In this document: positions 33,944 to 45,419 of the stretch, piece by piece
How the letters are laid out: every line of letters begins with the position of its first letter
How positions within the stretch are numbered: position 1 is the stretch's first letter
Source: Rhabditoides inermis
Taxonomy: Eukaryota; Nematoda; Chromadorea; Rhabditida; Rhabditidae
NCBI GenBank assembly: GCA_963966185.1
Contig: CAWZYM010000197.1
Location: forward strand, 62,001-126,000
DNA length: 64,000 nucleotides
Direction: 5' to 3'
The notes under the pieces: generated by a model
The model's database searches: none
What the model was told of the DNA's origin: nothing
What the model saw: only the letters and a program-made list of their open reading frames with translations
Position numbers and translations under genes: made by a program

Positions 33944-35579
33944 TCTGGAATCGGAGACACTGTGAAAACCGATGCAGATTGCGAGCGCGAAACAAAACGC
34001 GTGGTGCGGAGATGCTGCAAATTCGAAAAGAAGAAAACATCTAGCACACGACAGTGCTGCGTTGCGTACAGTGCAGTTGGATTCTTGGCGGTCGCGGGAG
34101 AGACTGTATGCTGTTGCGATCGAGCATAGCAACCGTCCCGGCCAAACTTTCTCTCAACTACTCTACCCCACTACATGAAATATTAACTTGTTAATAACCG
34201 GCACACATTTTCGATCACTCACATACCAGGCGCACCCCTCGGTGAGATAACTATCGAATTTTCAGGATTTGCGCCGGCGGTGCGTGCAAAGCACTCGGCG
34301 CTAGCCAGATCCGGGGATGCGATATCCGCCACAGCATAATACGCAATACAAGCGCGAGAAAACGTGAACGCAGCAGCACAAAACGAGTGGATGACCCAGC
34401 CGCCAGCAAAAGGGATGCGACGTGAGCCGTATCGATCGGCGTCAGTTCGCGTTGTTCAAAGCAGAGGGGGCGGGGCGTAGTGAGCAGTGAGAGAGGCGAG
34501 AGGGCGCGGTGTGAGCAGCACAATTGGGTCGCAGCCAACGGCGGGTGTGGTCTCGTTCTCACTGCGCAAGCTCCAGCCCTTTTCACGACACACAGCCCAA
34601 CAACATTCTGTATTTTTCGCCTGAACATACTGGTCTTGTGGTAGATAGGGCGGCGCCCTTTTATCAATGTGACTCATTCTCTCGATATGAACCCTACTGA
34701 TCGCATTACCGTTTCACGCGTGAATCGAGCGCCGGTGCTCTAGATAGTATTCGATATCATTGTTTCCGTTTGCTCGGTTTGTGTCTGACTGTGTGTGTGT
34801 GTGTGCAACTGCAAACTGCAACCCTGTCGGGTCGCAATCCGGCATCATTCTATTTGACTAAGGGTTTATTTCGCGCTGTTGGCATGGCTGGGTGCGCGGA
34901 TATCAGATTGAATGTCAACGTGCTACTTGTCCGAGCTACGTGCTCGCTCTTTGCTCCTTTCTCTCGATTCCAGCGATCAGTCCGCTTTCAATGACAACTG
35001 ACGCTTCTCTACTCTCTGGTTTAGTTCGCTATTACAATGGATTGTTTCGCTCTCGCCTCGCTCAGTGAGTCACACATTGGTGAAAATAGACCCAAACAAG
35101 TTTCGTAAGGTAAATGACCGCTCAGAGAAACCTGACATGTATGCAAACTAGCCGTTATTCCTTTCTCTGACATCGCCTATCCTTGTTATCGATTCGTTTT
35201 AGTTTCTGCGCTTACATGAATCATTTCGCGTGTCCTCGTGTCCTTTATGTTTCTATTCTATGTCAACCATTACCAAGGCGTCGAAACAACGTTGTCATAA
35301 AATAACAACGCGCCTGTCATATGCCTGATCAGTTCTATAGTTTTCTTTGTTTAGACAAAAAATGTCGTCTGCTACGCGAGTAATCTGCTCGCTACATAAT
35401 ACTTCTTTCAATTCTTAACATAAACATCACAAATAACATCATTCCGCGCCACAAATAGAAAAAAAACGAGAAAAAACACTCTGCGATTTGGCGGTGATAT
35501 TTCCCCTCGTGTTGTGCTCTCTTTACTTGCACATTTAGCGCGAACACAACCGAACACAACATTCGAATTTTTTTTCAGG
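33944..35579. promoter_or_regulatory. Shared upstream region of divergent SUB1 and TLC genes
   Basis: No supported ex­on apart from 5' UTR candidates (for example the TTTTTTTTCAG acceptor just before the TLC ATG, implying an upstream noncoding exon or a trans-splice acceptor). GC-rich part at about 34440-34570, AT-rich elsewhere. No clear TATA box for either gene. Inference from position only. Confidence 0.4.
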
Positions 35580-35920
35580 ATGGCTGAAAGTGAGTTGGGT
35601 TTGTCTGCCTTGTCTGTGAAGCCGGTGCATCGGTTAGAGGACGAGCCGTTTGCTTTCTACAGCGTCGACACTCACACCGACCTTGGAATCAATGGTTTGT
35701 CTCTCTTTCCAGTTCGCGAATCCCAAAAATTGGATCAAGAGCACACACCTTTTCCATCACAATCACAGAAGTAAAATCAATAATTCAATGTTGTAGACTA
35801 CGCGGAGAAGTCTCCGTCGGATTTCACGCGGTTGTTCGAGGGGAGGATCATCCTACCACTCATCGGATATGTGATATTCTGGTGTTGTGTTGGTTTGATT
35901 GTGAGGTGAGTGTGCCGCTT

Positions 35921-35952
<32 letters not shown>

Positions 35953-36549
35953 TCTCTCTCTTTCTCTCTCTCACTCTCCTCCATCGACCTCCCTCCCTCT
36001 CACTCTCCCTTCCTACCCATTTCACACCGCTCACCTTTCCTAAACCAGATGTCATGCATTGTTGATTTCATACACATCTCATCACGGTAAATATGCAAAT
36101 GAGATCATAATCATTAGGACGCGTTGCTGGACGCAGCAGCAGGAGGGCATTCGCCGCAAGCGACTCGTCAATGTCACTGTCTCACTCATACACTCGTCGT
36201 GAGTCAAACACAAAACAGTCACTCTACCCCCCCCCTCTCTCCTCTCTCTTCTCTCTCCTCTCTCTCTCCTCTCTCTTCTCTCTCCTCTCTCTCTCTCTCT
36301 CCTCTCACCTCTCTCTCCTCTCACTGCCACCACACATCATGACGCTATACTAATCTTTTTTTATCAGTACGTGATCTGTTTGAGTGGTAAGCGGGCGAAT
36401 CATTGATCAAATATGCGCGTCAGCTGGCCACAAGGAATCATGAGGGCACTCACACATCATCCGCCCACGCGAATCCACTTACCATGCAAGACGCGAGTGT
36501 GCTCACATGGAAATAAGTGGAGCCATTCTCTCTCACCACATTCCCTTCC

Positions 36550-36593
<44 letters not shown>

Positions 36594-39500
36594 TATCTCC
36601 TTATCCGTAAACTTCCTACAATGGTGCCATTCCGCATCTATGCTCACCAAGATAAGCGAAAAAATGGGGAAAGTGTGAGCGACACCCCGACTAAATATTT
36701 GCTCGCGCTCGGAATGAAATAACGTCACCGTGTGTGTGTGTGAGAGAGAGAGGGGGGGGGGGGACGCTGAATAGGGAGCTCGGCAAACACTTCTCGATTC
36801 ATTATGCATGCGGTTCTAAGGGAGATAGTGAGATGTGGACACAGTGAACAAATTCGACCAGTTAATTGAATCTTCCGATTTTCGTGGCAAGGGATAACAA
36901 CGATCGCATTCTCTCATACTTAGAAAACCATGGAAAATATTCACAAAATCTTTGCATGCAATACATAATACAGTGTACTTAAACTATATTAATAGTGTAC
37001 ATCTAAATACACAACATTTACATATGTATTTGCAGCTTTCTGGTGCGTACATCTTTGCCTTCTTCTTATGGAACACTCATCTCATGTTCGATCGCCCATT
37101 CATTACTACTCGTACAGGTGAATCCGAATCATGCAATTAACATTTCTTTTTATACTTCCAAATTATTCCACAATTGCCCTGCTTTCACAGATACACTCCC
37201 ACTACGATTTCCAGAATAAATTTTGTTTCAAGACAATTTTCGTCAAAAAAGCTCATTACTGGAATTTAAAAAAAGAGAGTGAAAATCCCCGAACAAATCC
37301 GAACCTTAAAAAAATACTACAAGCAACAAAAAGGGGGCAACCCAAAATGGAAACAAACGTTTTTTTTGCAGGGACGCGCACGTGATAATGTTCTGTGTGG
37401 GATACTTCATATACGACGCCATTGATCTTCTACTCAACGACAAGTGAGTCATTCATATTTATTATATTGCTGATGAAATTTAGACAACCACACAATATCT
37501 ACAATTTAAAACAAATAAAAAAATCTACTTCTCAAAGATAATTGAGTAAGCGAGTAAGACAAAAAAGAAACTTATGGCTTCAAACAAATAAGTACATATA
37601 GGAATATATCATCGTACAATTTGTATTGATACTCTTATCTCTACCATTATTCTTCAATTGTCAACGCACGAACGCATACGTGTATTTCAAATAGAGCGGA
37701 CGAAATTTGGCGCGTGAAGTTGAAATGAATGCAGTTCAACTGGCGAAGCGGTGGAACTCAAATGTTCTCTCCCTGTACAATACTCCACCTAGGTTGTCGA
37801 TCGGTACGGGCGTGCTGTACTTCCACCACCTGGCCTCTATTTTCGTCCTCTCCATCCCCCTCGTGTCTCAGAAGTTCCTCATCTACGCATATTGGGCACT
37901 ACTCATGGAGGTACGTGTGAGATTAATATTTAACTTTATCAGTTAGTTGCTTGTACTACTCCTCATGACGATATAACAATTACTAACTTGTAAATTATTT
38001 GTTAGTTAGTTAGTTACTACTTGTAGCACTTGTAGCTTTGCTCACAAAGATTGCGGTTGGAAATAATATCTTGGTTCTGAATATATATAACTAAACCGAA
38101 TGCATACTTTTTATTATTTTCAATTCGAAATGACGCGTCATTTATTTACTAGGTGGTACGTAGCGAGTGAAACATATTAAGATTACTGTTTTATTTGTTT
38201 TTTACAACTACGTGACTATGCGTGATCCATATATAACATTAAATAAATTCATGAAATCTACACTCATCATTTTGGTACTTTTTTTTACATCATTTAATAC
38301 ATCATTTTAGTACTTTTAAATTATTGTATTTGTTTCATATTTCTAAATAACAAAACATTTCAGGTTTCTTCCATCTTCCTTCACTCGCGATCCATTCTTT
38401 ACATCTCCAAACTCAACTCGTGAGTTTTTTCTTCAATTTTAGTTTCAATTTTTGTTGTTTGAAAGGTATTTAACATTCAGTCCCTTTTTGAAAAAAAAAT
38501 AATATAGGGTATTCCCCCCGTTCACGGTACGCTTGTTTATTCGCCGCATGTTTTCCAGACAGCATTTCATCGCATTTGGTCGCACTATCGGTCCGCGCGG
38601 GATCATTCTACTTAATAACTCCGTTCAGAAATTTTCTATTTTTTTGTCCTATGGACAGAGGAATACTGAGACTGTTCTCAAGAGATTGTCGGCTCGCTTT
38701 TGTTGATGTCGCTATTCCAAAATTTATAAATAACGAAAAACCTCCAAAATGCATAGCTTCAATAGGTGATTTAGTGTTTCTCTAATAACTTTGTTCAAAC
38801 TCCACCTAAAAATTTCAAACTTCGGGAGAGTGATCCTCTGGGTACTACCAACAGATTGTCGGCTCGATATTTGTGATTTTCTTCTGGGAAGTGCTCATTT
38901 GAGCTCGAAAACATCAAAAAGTGCCTCTTTTCGACGTCATTTTCTCATTGTCTGGTTCGTGTCTGGGTCGACTGAGATAATTGCGTACCGTGAGAAGGGG
39001 GGATACTCTATAAGTTTTAAGTTCTCATGTAAGTGTAGGCGTTAGTCGTTAGCAACTCTATGATGCCACTGACCGAGACCGATCCCATAGAATATTCCAC
39101 ACAACAATGCATGTGTGGAATATTCTATGGAATCGGTCATGATCTCGAAAAAAAGAAAAAGAAAAATCCAAAATTCAAAATACATCCTCATATAGAAAAT
39201 AAAAGTTGCTGGTCAAATCATTTCTAACCGTATGCAATTGATCATCACACGGTATTTCACTGTTTCCCTAATATGTACACTGACAATTTTGATACATAAT
39301 CGAGTCCAACTTCATCAAATTAATTGTTTCCCAGTAAGATGATCGACGTGACTATATGGTATCTATATAGAAATAGTAAATCTATATTTTACAGTTTCCA
39401 TTCTTTCAGTAAGATGATCGCGGTGACTCGTTTCGTTGTCTCCGGCAACCTGGCTACGTTCGTCGTCTTCCGATTCGCAGTCCAATTCTGGCAGATCACA

Positions 39501-40109
39501 TACCTCATCTACAACAGACACAACGTCCACATGTGAGTCATTATTCCTTTTTTCTGTTTTTTTTTTTTAAATTCATGTGTTTCACATAATAAAGTGCGTT
39601 TCATAATTTATAAATGATACTATTCCACTACTTGACATTGAACGATATGTAACCACAAGTCATTCTATCACGTCAACTCAATAACTCAATTCAACATCCG
39701 GTATCACATTATGGATTATGTGATGATAACTCAAACATCGCTTTTGTTTTATATGTTTTACGTATAGTGAAGTAGGTTTTATTTATGACACTACTTCTCA
39801 TTTGAACGAAAAGAACAATTTGGATATTCCATAGTTCATTTTTCACCATGTATGTCAGATAAGAAGGCCACATTAGCAGGACAGAGCTGAGAGAGAGAGA
39901 TCGAGTGTGTTTTACAACTGTGCACTAGCATTTTGTTCTCCAAGCAGATAATCAGAACAATCTTTATCACTCTGTTTTATTATCACGAGTTAATCAGCAA
40001 AGTTGAATCGTGGAATCCACGCAGATATCTTGTGCGCGGATGTTGCCCTGGAAGTAGATGGTTAGAGGGAGAGAGAGAGAGAGGAAGGAGAGAGAGAGAG
40101 AGTGAGAAG

Positions 40110-40141
<32 letters not shown>

Positions 40142-42402
40142 ACGCTCACCCTTCCAATCGTGTGTATGTCTCTCTCCAATACCGTGACTACTTGATCGAT
40201 CTGCTGTCCCACTCGGAAACAGACTTCTGGTATACCCACTGAGGGAGACGACAGGATACAGCCGTTCTGAAAACATACACCCAGACTTATCAAACATCCA
40301 CGATTCTTCCTTCTCACTCTTGGGTCAATCAGAGAGGGGGAGATACAGAGAGAGAGAGAGGGAGAGAGAGAGGGAGAGAGAGAGGGAGAGAGACGTCTCC
40401 CACGCACCTCCACGATCCTCTTCATGTCGATTCTCTTCAAGTCGCTGTCCCTCCAGTTCTGGTAGATGTCGTTGACGGCCGAGAACAGTCGCCGGCACGC
40501 CAGCTCGCACACTTCCACTGCGCCCAGCTCGTCCCGAACACTGATATGCTAATTAGATCCGTTCAAGTATAGTTCTATGCTCGCAATAAGTTGCGCTCGG
40601 TGGGGTAGATCAGAGGAAGACGGAGAGTCAGCTCTCGGCAATAGCGCGCAAAACAAGAGAGACAGACGGTTATGGCACCGTATTTCGAACTGCAAGCGAG
40701 GTAGATCGAAAACTATCGCTCTGGCGCAGAGTATATGCAAATTAGATCCGCTCAAATATGCAAATTAGATCTGCGGTAAATATGCTAATTATATTCGCTC
40801 AAATATGCAAATTAGATCTGCGAGGGAACATATTTTGTTCCGTCGCACTACTGTTTAACTTCCCGTCTTCCTCTGATCTACCTCACCACGGGCTCATTGG
40901 ACCAGTCCTAGCATCACGTTGCAGTTTGCAATCGATTTCGTTCGGCAGTTCGTTCGACAGTTCGACAGCAATCGACAGTTTGCAAAATGAAAGCTCGCAA
41001 ACGAATTTTGCAATTTCGCGAGAGTAGAACTCCGGAACCATACTCACCTCCTCGCGTGCACCGCTGCCGCAGCCAGCATAGCTCCTATCAGCAGTGTGCG
41101 GAACATGGTAGATGATAGATGATAGTGATAATGGGGGCGGCAACCTAAATAGAGGACTTATCATGCGCACGACAATGGACGATTGTGAGAGGGCGGAATA
41201 TCAGAGTGATAGGGTGGAGGGAGTGCTGAGGAGAGAGAGAAAGGGGAGAGAGACACTGCCAGAAATACTCAAAACAATGTGGCTGTTCACGCGATGTGGG
41301 ACAGTAAAACGGGAAGAAACAGCTTGTACGTCATAGATACACTATGTTATTCCAGCGCCTCACTCATCGACTATTGTTCACAAGGTCAAAGGCGAGAGCA
41401 CAAACATGAAACGCAGATAATTCACAAGAAACATGGAAAACGCTATGTTATGTTTGTTATCACTTCCTTATATGGTCGAGGAAAGTGACCCGCTAAATAA
41501 GAGAGTTGAATAAATTTCTCAATATGATTCGCAAGCCAAAAGCGCAAAAATACAAAGAAGAAAAACTCGGTTGAATCTCTAGCGAAAAGACTGTCAGAAA
41601 TATTTTATCTTTATTAATTTCCTTATGATACTATTTACAGGTTCTACGTCTATGTGGGATGTCTCGGAGGCGGCGCTTTCCTCCTCATTAATATCGGTAC
41701 GTTCAAATTAAAGTTAATTCAAACATTTCTGTTACTATGTGAACTTTCGCATGAGCGCATGTTTTCTGTTATGCGTCAGAAGTGAATACTGTGGACTCGT
41801 ACTAACGAAATCGACTAAATCACTTTACATTTACATAACAGAATCTGACAAATCGTTTGACATCAGAATGCACTCAAACCAAAGACACAGTAGTTGAATA
41901 CGTCTCGAAGCTCACTTCCTGGTCTCTCACCGGATGCGCCATGATTCTTTGATTCGATGACAGCGATAGAGAGAGTTAGAGACAGAGACGAAATGTGAGG
42001 AAGACATAGACGTTTCATCTTGTTCTCGGAATAACAAATCATGTGTAGAAATAGTTACATTTTTCACAGACTAACGGTTTTTTTTTTGCGTCATCTATTA
42101 GGCATACACACAACACTTCTATCATAGCATAACACCAACTGCTACCTCTATTAATCATAAATCATAACACTAGCAGACTTCGAAAGAAAGAAAAAACGTT
42201 TCGAGGGCAAAAACCGCTATTCAACAACTGTGTAATACAACGTGTTTCAGGTCTTTTCCTGCGCATCCTGCACTCGGACGGGCTCCTGTGCACGTCTTCC
42301 GTGTCTCGGAAGAAGCTCGACGCGCTCATCGACGACAACGAGTACACCCCGCTGTCCACCGACGAAGACGATGCCGAGAACAAGAAAGAGCAGATCGCGT
42401 AG
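35580..42402 (+). CDS. TLC-domain membrane protein (TLCD1/2-like)
   Basis: Multi-pass protein of the TRAM-LAG1-CLN8 superfamily; TLCD1/2 relatives act in plasma-membrane phospholipid composition. Exons: 35580-35694, 35797-35905, 36118-36198, a ~19-nt exon near 36370, 37036-37117, 37372-37443, 37695-37718, 37793-37910, 38364-38419, 39410-39532, 41641-41696, 42251-42402. Phases agree except at the small exon 4, where I could not find a fitting junction. Landmarks: RRKRLVNVTVSLIHSS (TLCD start of domain), HVIMFCVGYFIYDAIDLLL, GVLYFHHLASIFVLSIPL (the His-His pair of TLC domains), LLMEVSSIFLHSRSILYISK, and an acidic cytoplasmic tail after TM7. The intron 39533-41640 carries an antisense secreted-protein gene. 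Long introns hold CT repeats (about 35930-35975, 36230-36320, 36551-36590). Confidence 0.8.
39072..39145. repeat. Near-perfect hairpin
   Basis: GACCGATCCCATAGAATATT and CCACAC pair with GTGTGG and AATATTCTATGGAATCGGTC around a short ACAATGCAT loop. Confidence 0.8.
39994..41106 (-). CDS. Small secreted saposin-B-like protein, nested antisense in a TLC-gene intron
   Basis: Exons (-): 41106-41048, 40540-40408, 40266-40150, 40047-39994; 363 nt, all phases agree, 120 residues. The N-terminus MFRTLLIGAMLAAAAVHA is a clear signal peptide. The mature part has six cysteines in saposin-like order: C-x3-C (CELAC), two in the middle (NGC, EVC) and C-x6..7-C at the end (ICVDSTIQLC), with amphipathic helices between. 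Saposin-B proteins bind or perturb lipids; nematodes have many such secreted members, some gut antimicrobials. The exact class is inference. It lies wholly inside the 39533-41640 intron of the + strand TLC gene; its introns carry AG repeats. Confidence 0.75.
40571..40727. repeat. Dispersed repeat B, copy
   Basis: Nearly identical over ~157 bp to 49702-49858, from AGTTCTAT-CTCGCAATAAGT to AAAACTATCGCTCTG. It lies in the intron of the saposin-like gene; part of it recurs inverted at about 40860-40900. Confidence 0.9.
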
Positions 42403-42969
42403 ATCTGACGTCATCTGGCATCTCACGTCTAGCTGTGGCATCTCTGACGTCCTCATGATCACGATCGACTTCGTTATTTATAGTTCAGATTCTATGTACG
42501 ATTGTTTTGCCCACATAATCTTGACCAATTTCGGAGATTTCCACAATCTTCTTTCACACAGCTACGCACATTTCCTATATTGAACGTCACGGGTGCGGTC
42601 CCCTCTTTCTTGGACCAGCCATTTCCACTGTTCAAACCACTCTCTCTCTCTCCCCCCCCTCTCCCTCTCTCTCCCCCCCCCTCTCTCTCTCTCTCTCTCT
42701 TCCTCTGCTAATCCGGTACTCCTCTGTACATATCCTGCCGCATATTTGAGATAAGTGAGAGAGATGTTACGCCGATAAAACACATGTATCCGATTTTTGC
42801 CCTGCGTGTTATGTCACGCGTCTGCCGAGTGAAAACCAGCTTTCGCTCCGGTAATGCAGCACATTCACACCACTCACACAAGAATCGTTTATGCTTGACG
42901 GCAAAATTGCAAGCTATTGCGCGGAAACACTATGTACAGACAGCTTGGTGTGGGGACTGGCGTGTCTCT
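42403..42969. other. Intergenic between convergent genes
   Basis: 3' flanks of the TLC gene (+) and the Ala/Pro-rich secreted protein (-). CT-rich block at 42643-42700; no gene seen. Confidence 0.5.
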
Positions 42970-44588
42970 CTAGATCCTGTATGGCGCGGGGGTGACGTCC
43001 TTGCCCTGCTCCTCCTCGTGCTCCTCCACTTCTCCGTTCGTCTCCTCCTCGTACTCCTCGTCGTATGCCTGCTCCGCCGGGGCGGACTCCTTGTCGTAAC
43101 CGGATGAAGGCACCTCGGTCGCCGTCGTCTGCTCAAATCACGTCATCGTCACGTCATCGTCATCTCCCTCTTCCTCTCTTTCTTTCCACTATTGTCTTCT
43201 TATCTAATTCCTCATAGCTGAGCGGATGTATTTCATATATTGCAGCACTGTTTTTTGGCGTTAGAAGACAATCGCAAAGTTTTTTTCTTAAAAAGTTGCT
43301 TGGAGCTACTCGGAAATTGCTAGGGTGGCAGGACAGTACAGGAAAAAGGTTTGAATGCAATTCGAAAGTTCGAAATACTGACGACTACTTTTTTTCTTAC
43401 CTCGGGTGCGTATCCCTCCTCGACAGGCGCGGGCGCCTCGGTGGCGGCAGGGGTCTCCTGAACAGTCACGTCACTCTCTTTCTCTCCCCCCCCCTCTCTC
43501 TCCCTTTCTATCCACTACCATCTCAGGTTAACCCTCCTCCCTCTCCCTCTCTCCGTCCCTCTCACCTCAGGGTAACCCTCCTCCCTCTTCCTCTCTCCCT
43601 CCCTCTCACCTCAGGGTATGCCTCCTTGGCGGGGGCGGCGGGTGCCTCGGTGGCAGCCGGCTCGTACTCTCCTCCAGCAGCCGCGGGGGCGGGAGTGGCC
43701 TCGTCGTATCCGTCCTGGGGCGCCTCGGTCTCCTCCGCCTCGGCAGCGTCAGTCACATCCACCACGGGGGCGTCGGTCGCCGAGGGAACGGGCTCCGGCT
43801 GCTGGGGCTCGTAGTTTCCGGGGGCCGGAGCGGGGCCAGCGGGCTCGAGGGGGGCCACAGGCTCAACCGGAGCGACCGGGGCGGGCTCAAGGGGGGCAAC
43901 GGGCGCGACAGGGGCAACGGGCTCGTACACTCCTCCGGGCGCGGGCGCAACAGGTCCAGGTCCGGTCGGCGCGGGTCCCCAGTTTCCTCCGGGAGCGGGT
44001 CCGGTGGGAGCGGGTCCCCAGTTTCCTCCGGGTCCGGCTGGGGCGGGCGCCTGCTGGTAGCTCTGCGTCTGCGCGCCGCCGTTGTTCACCACCGCCGAGT
44101 TGTCGTAGTTGATGGCAGGAGCGACCTGTCCGGCGGAAGAAGCAGAGGCGTCGTACTGTCCTCCAGCGGCCGTGCCAGCATAGGCTCCAGCACCAGCCAC
44201 TCCCTGAGAGTCTCCCGCGTATCCGGCGCTTCCGAGGTTCTGTCCGGCCGAGGCGTATCCAGCAGCCGGGAATCCAGCAATAGGAGCGGGCGCGGAGTAC
44301 GCGCCGCCCGCGATCGGGCCCGAGTAGGCGGGCGCGGACGCGTAGCCGGCGGGCGCGCGCGGATACGCGGCGGCCGGCGCAGCGTAGGACGCGCCGCCGC
44401 CGCACGCGGGAACCGCGCCGCACGAGGGCGCGGGCGCGGAGCAGCACGCGGAACTGCCGCCTCCCAGGCCCATGCCTCCCAGGCAGGCGAGCGCGGGGGC
44501 AGAGAGGAAAGACAGGAAGAGGATCTGAGAATTGTAAGCATTAGCGAGAACAGATAGACATGAATTAGCAAGCACTCACCGTCTTCAT
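42970..44588 (-). CDS. Secreted Ala/Gly/Pro-rich low-complexity protein
   Basis: Exons (-): 44588-44580 (only MKT), 44524-43610, 43457-43401, 43128-42970; 379 residues. The signal peptide is MKTILFLSFLSAPALA. It is followed by a short Cys cluster (ACLGG..SACCSAPAPSCGAVPAC), a Gly/Ala/Tyr/Ser region with SAGYA-like motifs, two copies of GGNWGPAPTGP, Val/Ala/Pro-Glu repeats (EPVAPVAPVAP) and an acidic C-terminus ending APYRI. This composition suits a structural cuticle, eggshell or mucin-like matrix protein, but no known domain (for example ground-like) is visible. The coding GC content is far above its surroundings. A TATA box precedes the start. Donor copies follow the long exon. Confidence 0.75.
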
Positions 44589-44633
44589 GGTTGATGTGGT
44601 TGATGGAGTGACGTCGGTGGCTTGATCCGGCCG

Positions 44634-44640
44634 CTTTATA
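44634..44640 (-). promoter_or_regulatory. TATA box of the secreted Ala/Pro-rich protein
   Basis: TATAAAG on the - strand, 46 bases upstream of the ATG at 44588, leaving ~15-20 bases of 5' UTR. This distance and sharpness suit a strongly expressed structural gene. Confidence 0.55.
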
Positions 44641-45419
44641 TGGAAGCTATATGCCCTCAAGGTCAGCCGTGGGTGGGTTGCGAGCGCTTTCTTGTTCCGG
44701 TTTCAGCAGAAATCCGCAACGGAGAGAAAGCGAGAAGCGGCAATTCGTTGCGCAATTACAAGGACACACTTTCATTTTCATCCCGCAAAGATATCAGATA
44801 TCCCTTTTTCATAGACACTACTCAATCAACCGTGAAAAAGGTGATTCGCCGAAAGTGAAACTTCTGGAAAAAGCGTCCGGAAAGAAAAAAACCGTTTATT
44901 TCGCACGCGAACTAACAAAACACAACAGAGGAAGAGATCGCGAGGAAAATGATATAACGAAATAGTGGCGTCAAGTATCACATCAACACAAATGAGATCA
45001 TCACAATATGTGATCTGGGCAGAAAGAATAACTTATGCAAATGTCTTGGACGAGGAAAGTGAATGGAGTAAACGCGGGGCTGGCCATCTCATAGAGACGG
45101 GGTGCGGAGCAGGGTATGTGAAGCAATCTCATGGAATCTTTGGACTTTGGATAGAACTTTTCTGAATCTGGGGAACAGTAATCTGGGGAACAGCTAGATC
45201 TCGACCGACCGTGGACTGTGTATAAAGACTTTCTAATCTGAAACGCATAAAGGATTCCAGAACCCAGCTAGCTAGCGTCTACGGAATCTTAAAATTCAGC
45301 TAGCAGGTGACATATACAATGCATAGAGTCTAGGACATTCTGGAAAAGGAGAGGCAGCGGCAGTCTTCAGCGAGGCTAGGACATTCTGGGAATATAAGAA
45401 TCAGTACAACAGTACAACT
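44641..45419. other. Intergenic, no gene seen
   Basis: Upstream of the secreted-protein promoter and downstream of the nuclear receptor. Contains repeated ATTCTGG and GCTAG words around 45100-45390. Confidence 0.5.

Noticed and set aside
40571..40727. tRNA gene inside repeat B
   Set aside because: Only a weak B-box-like word; no A box at proper distance and no cloverleaf that I can fold by eye.
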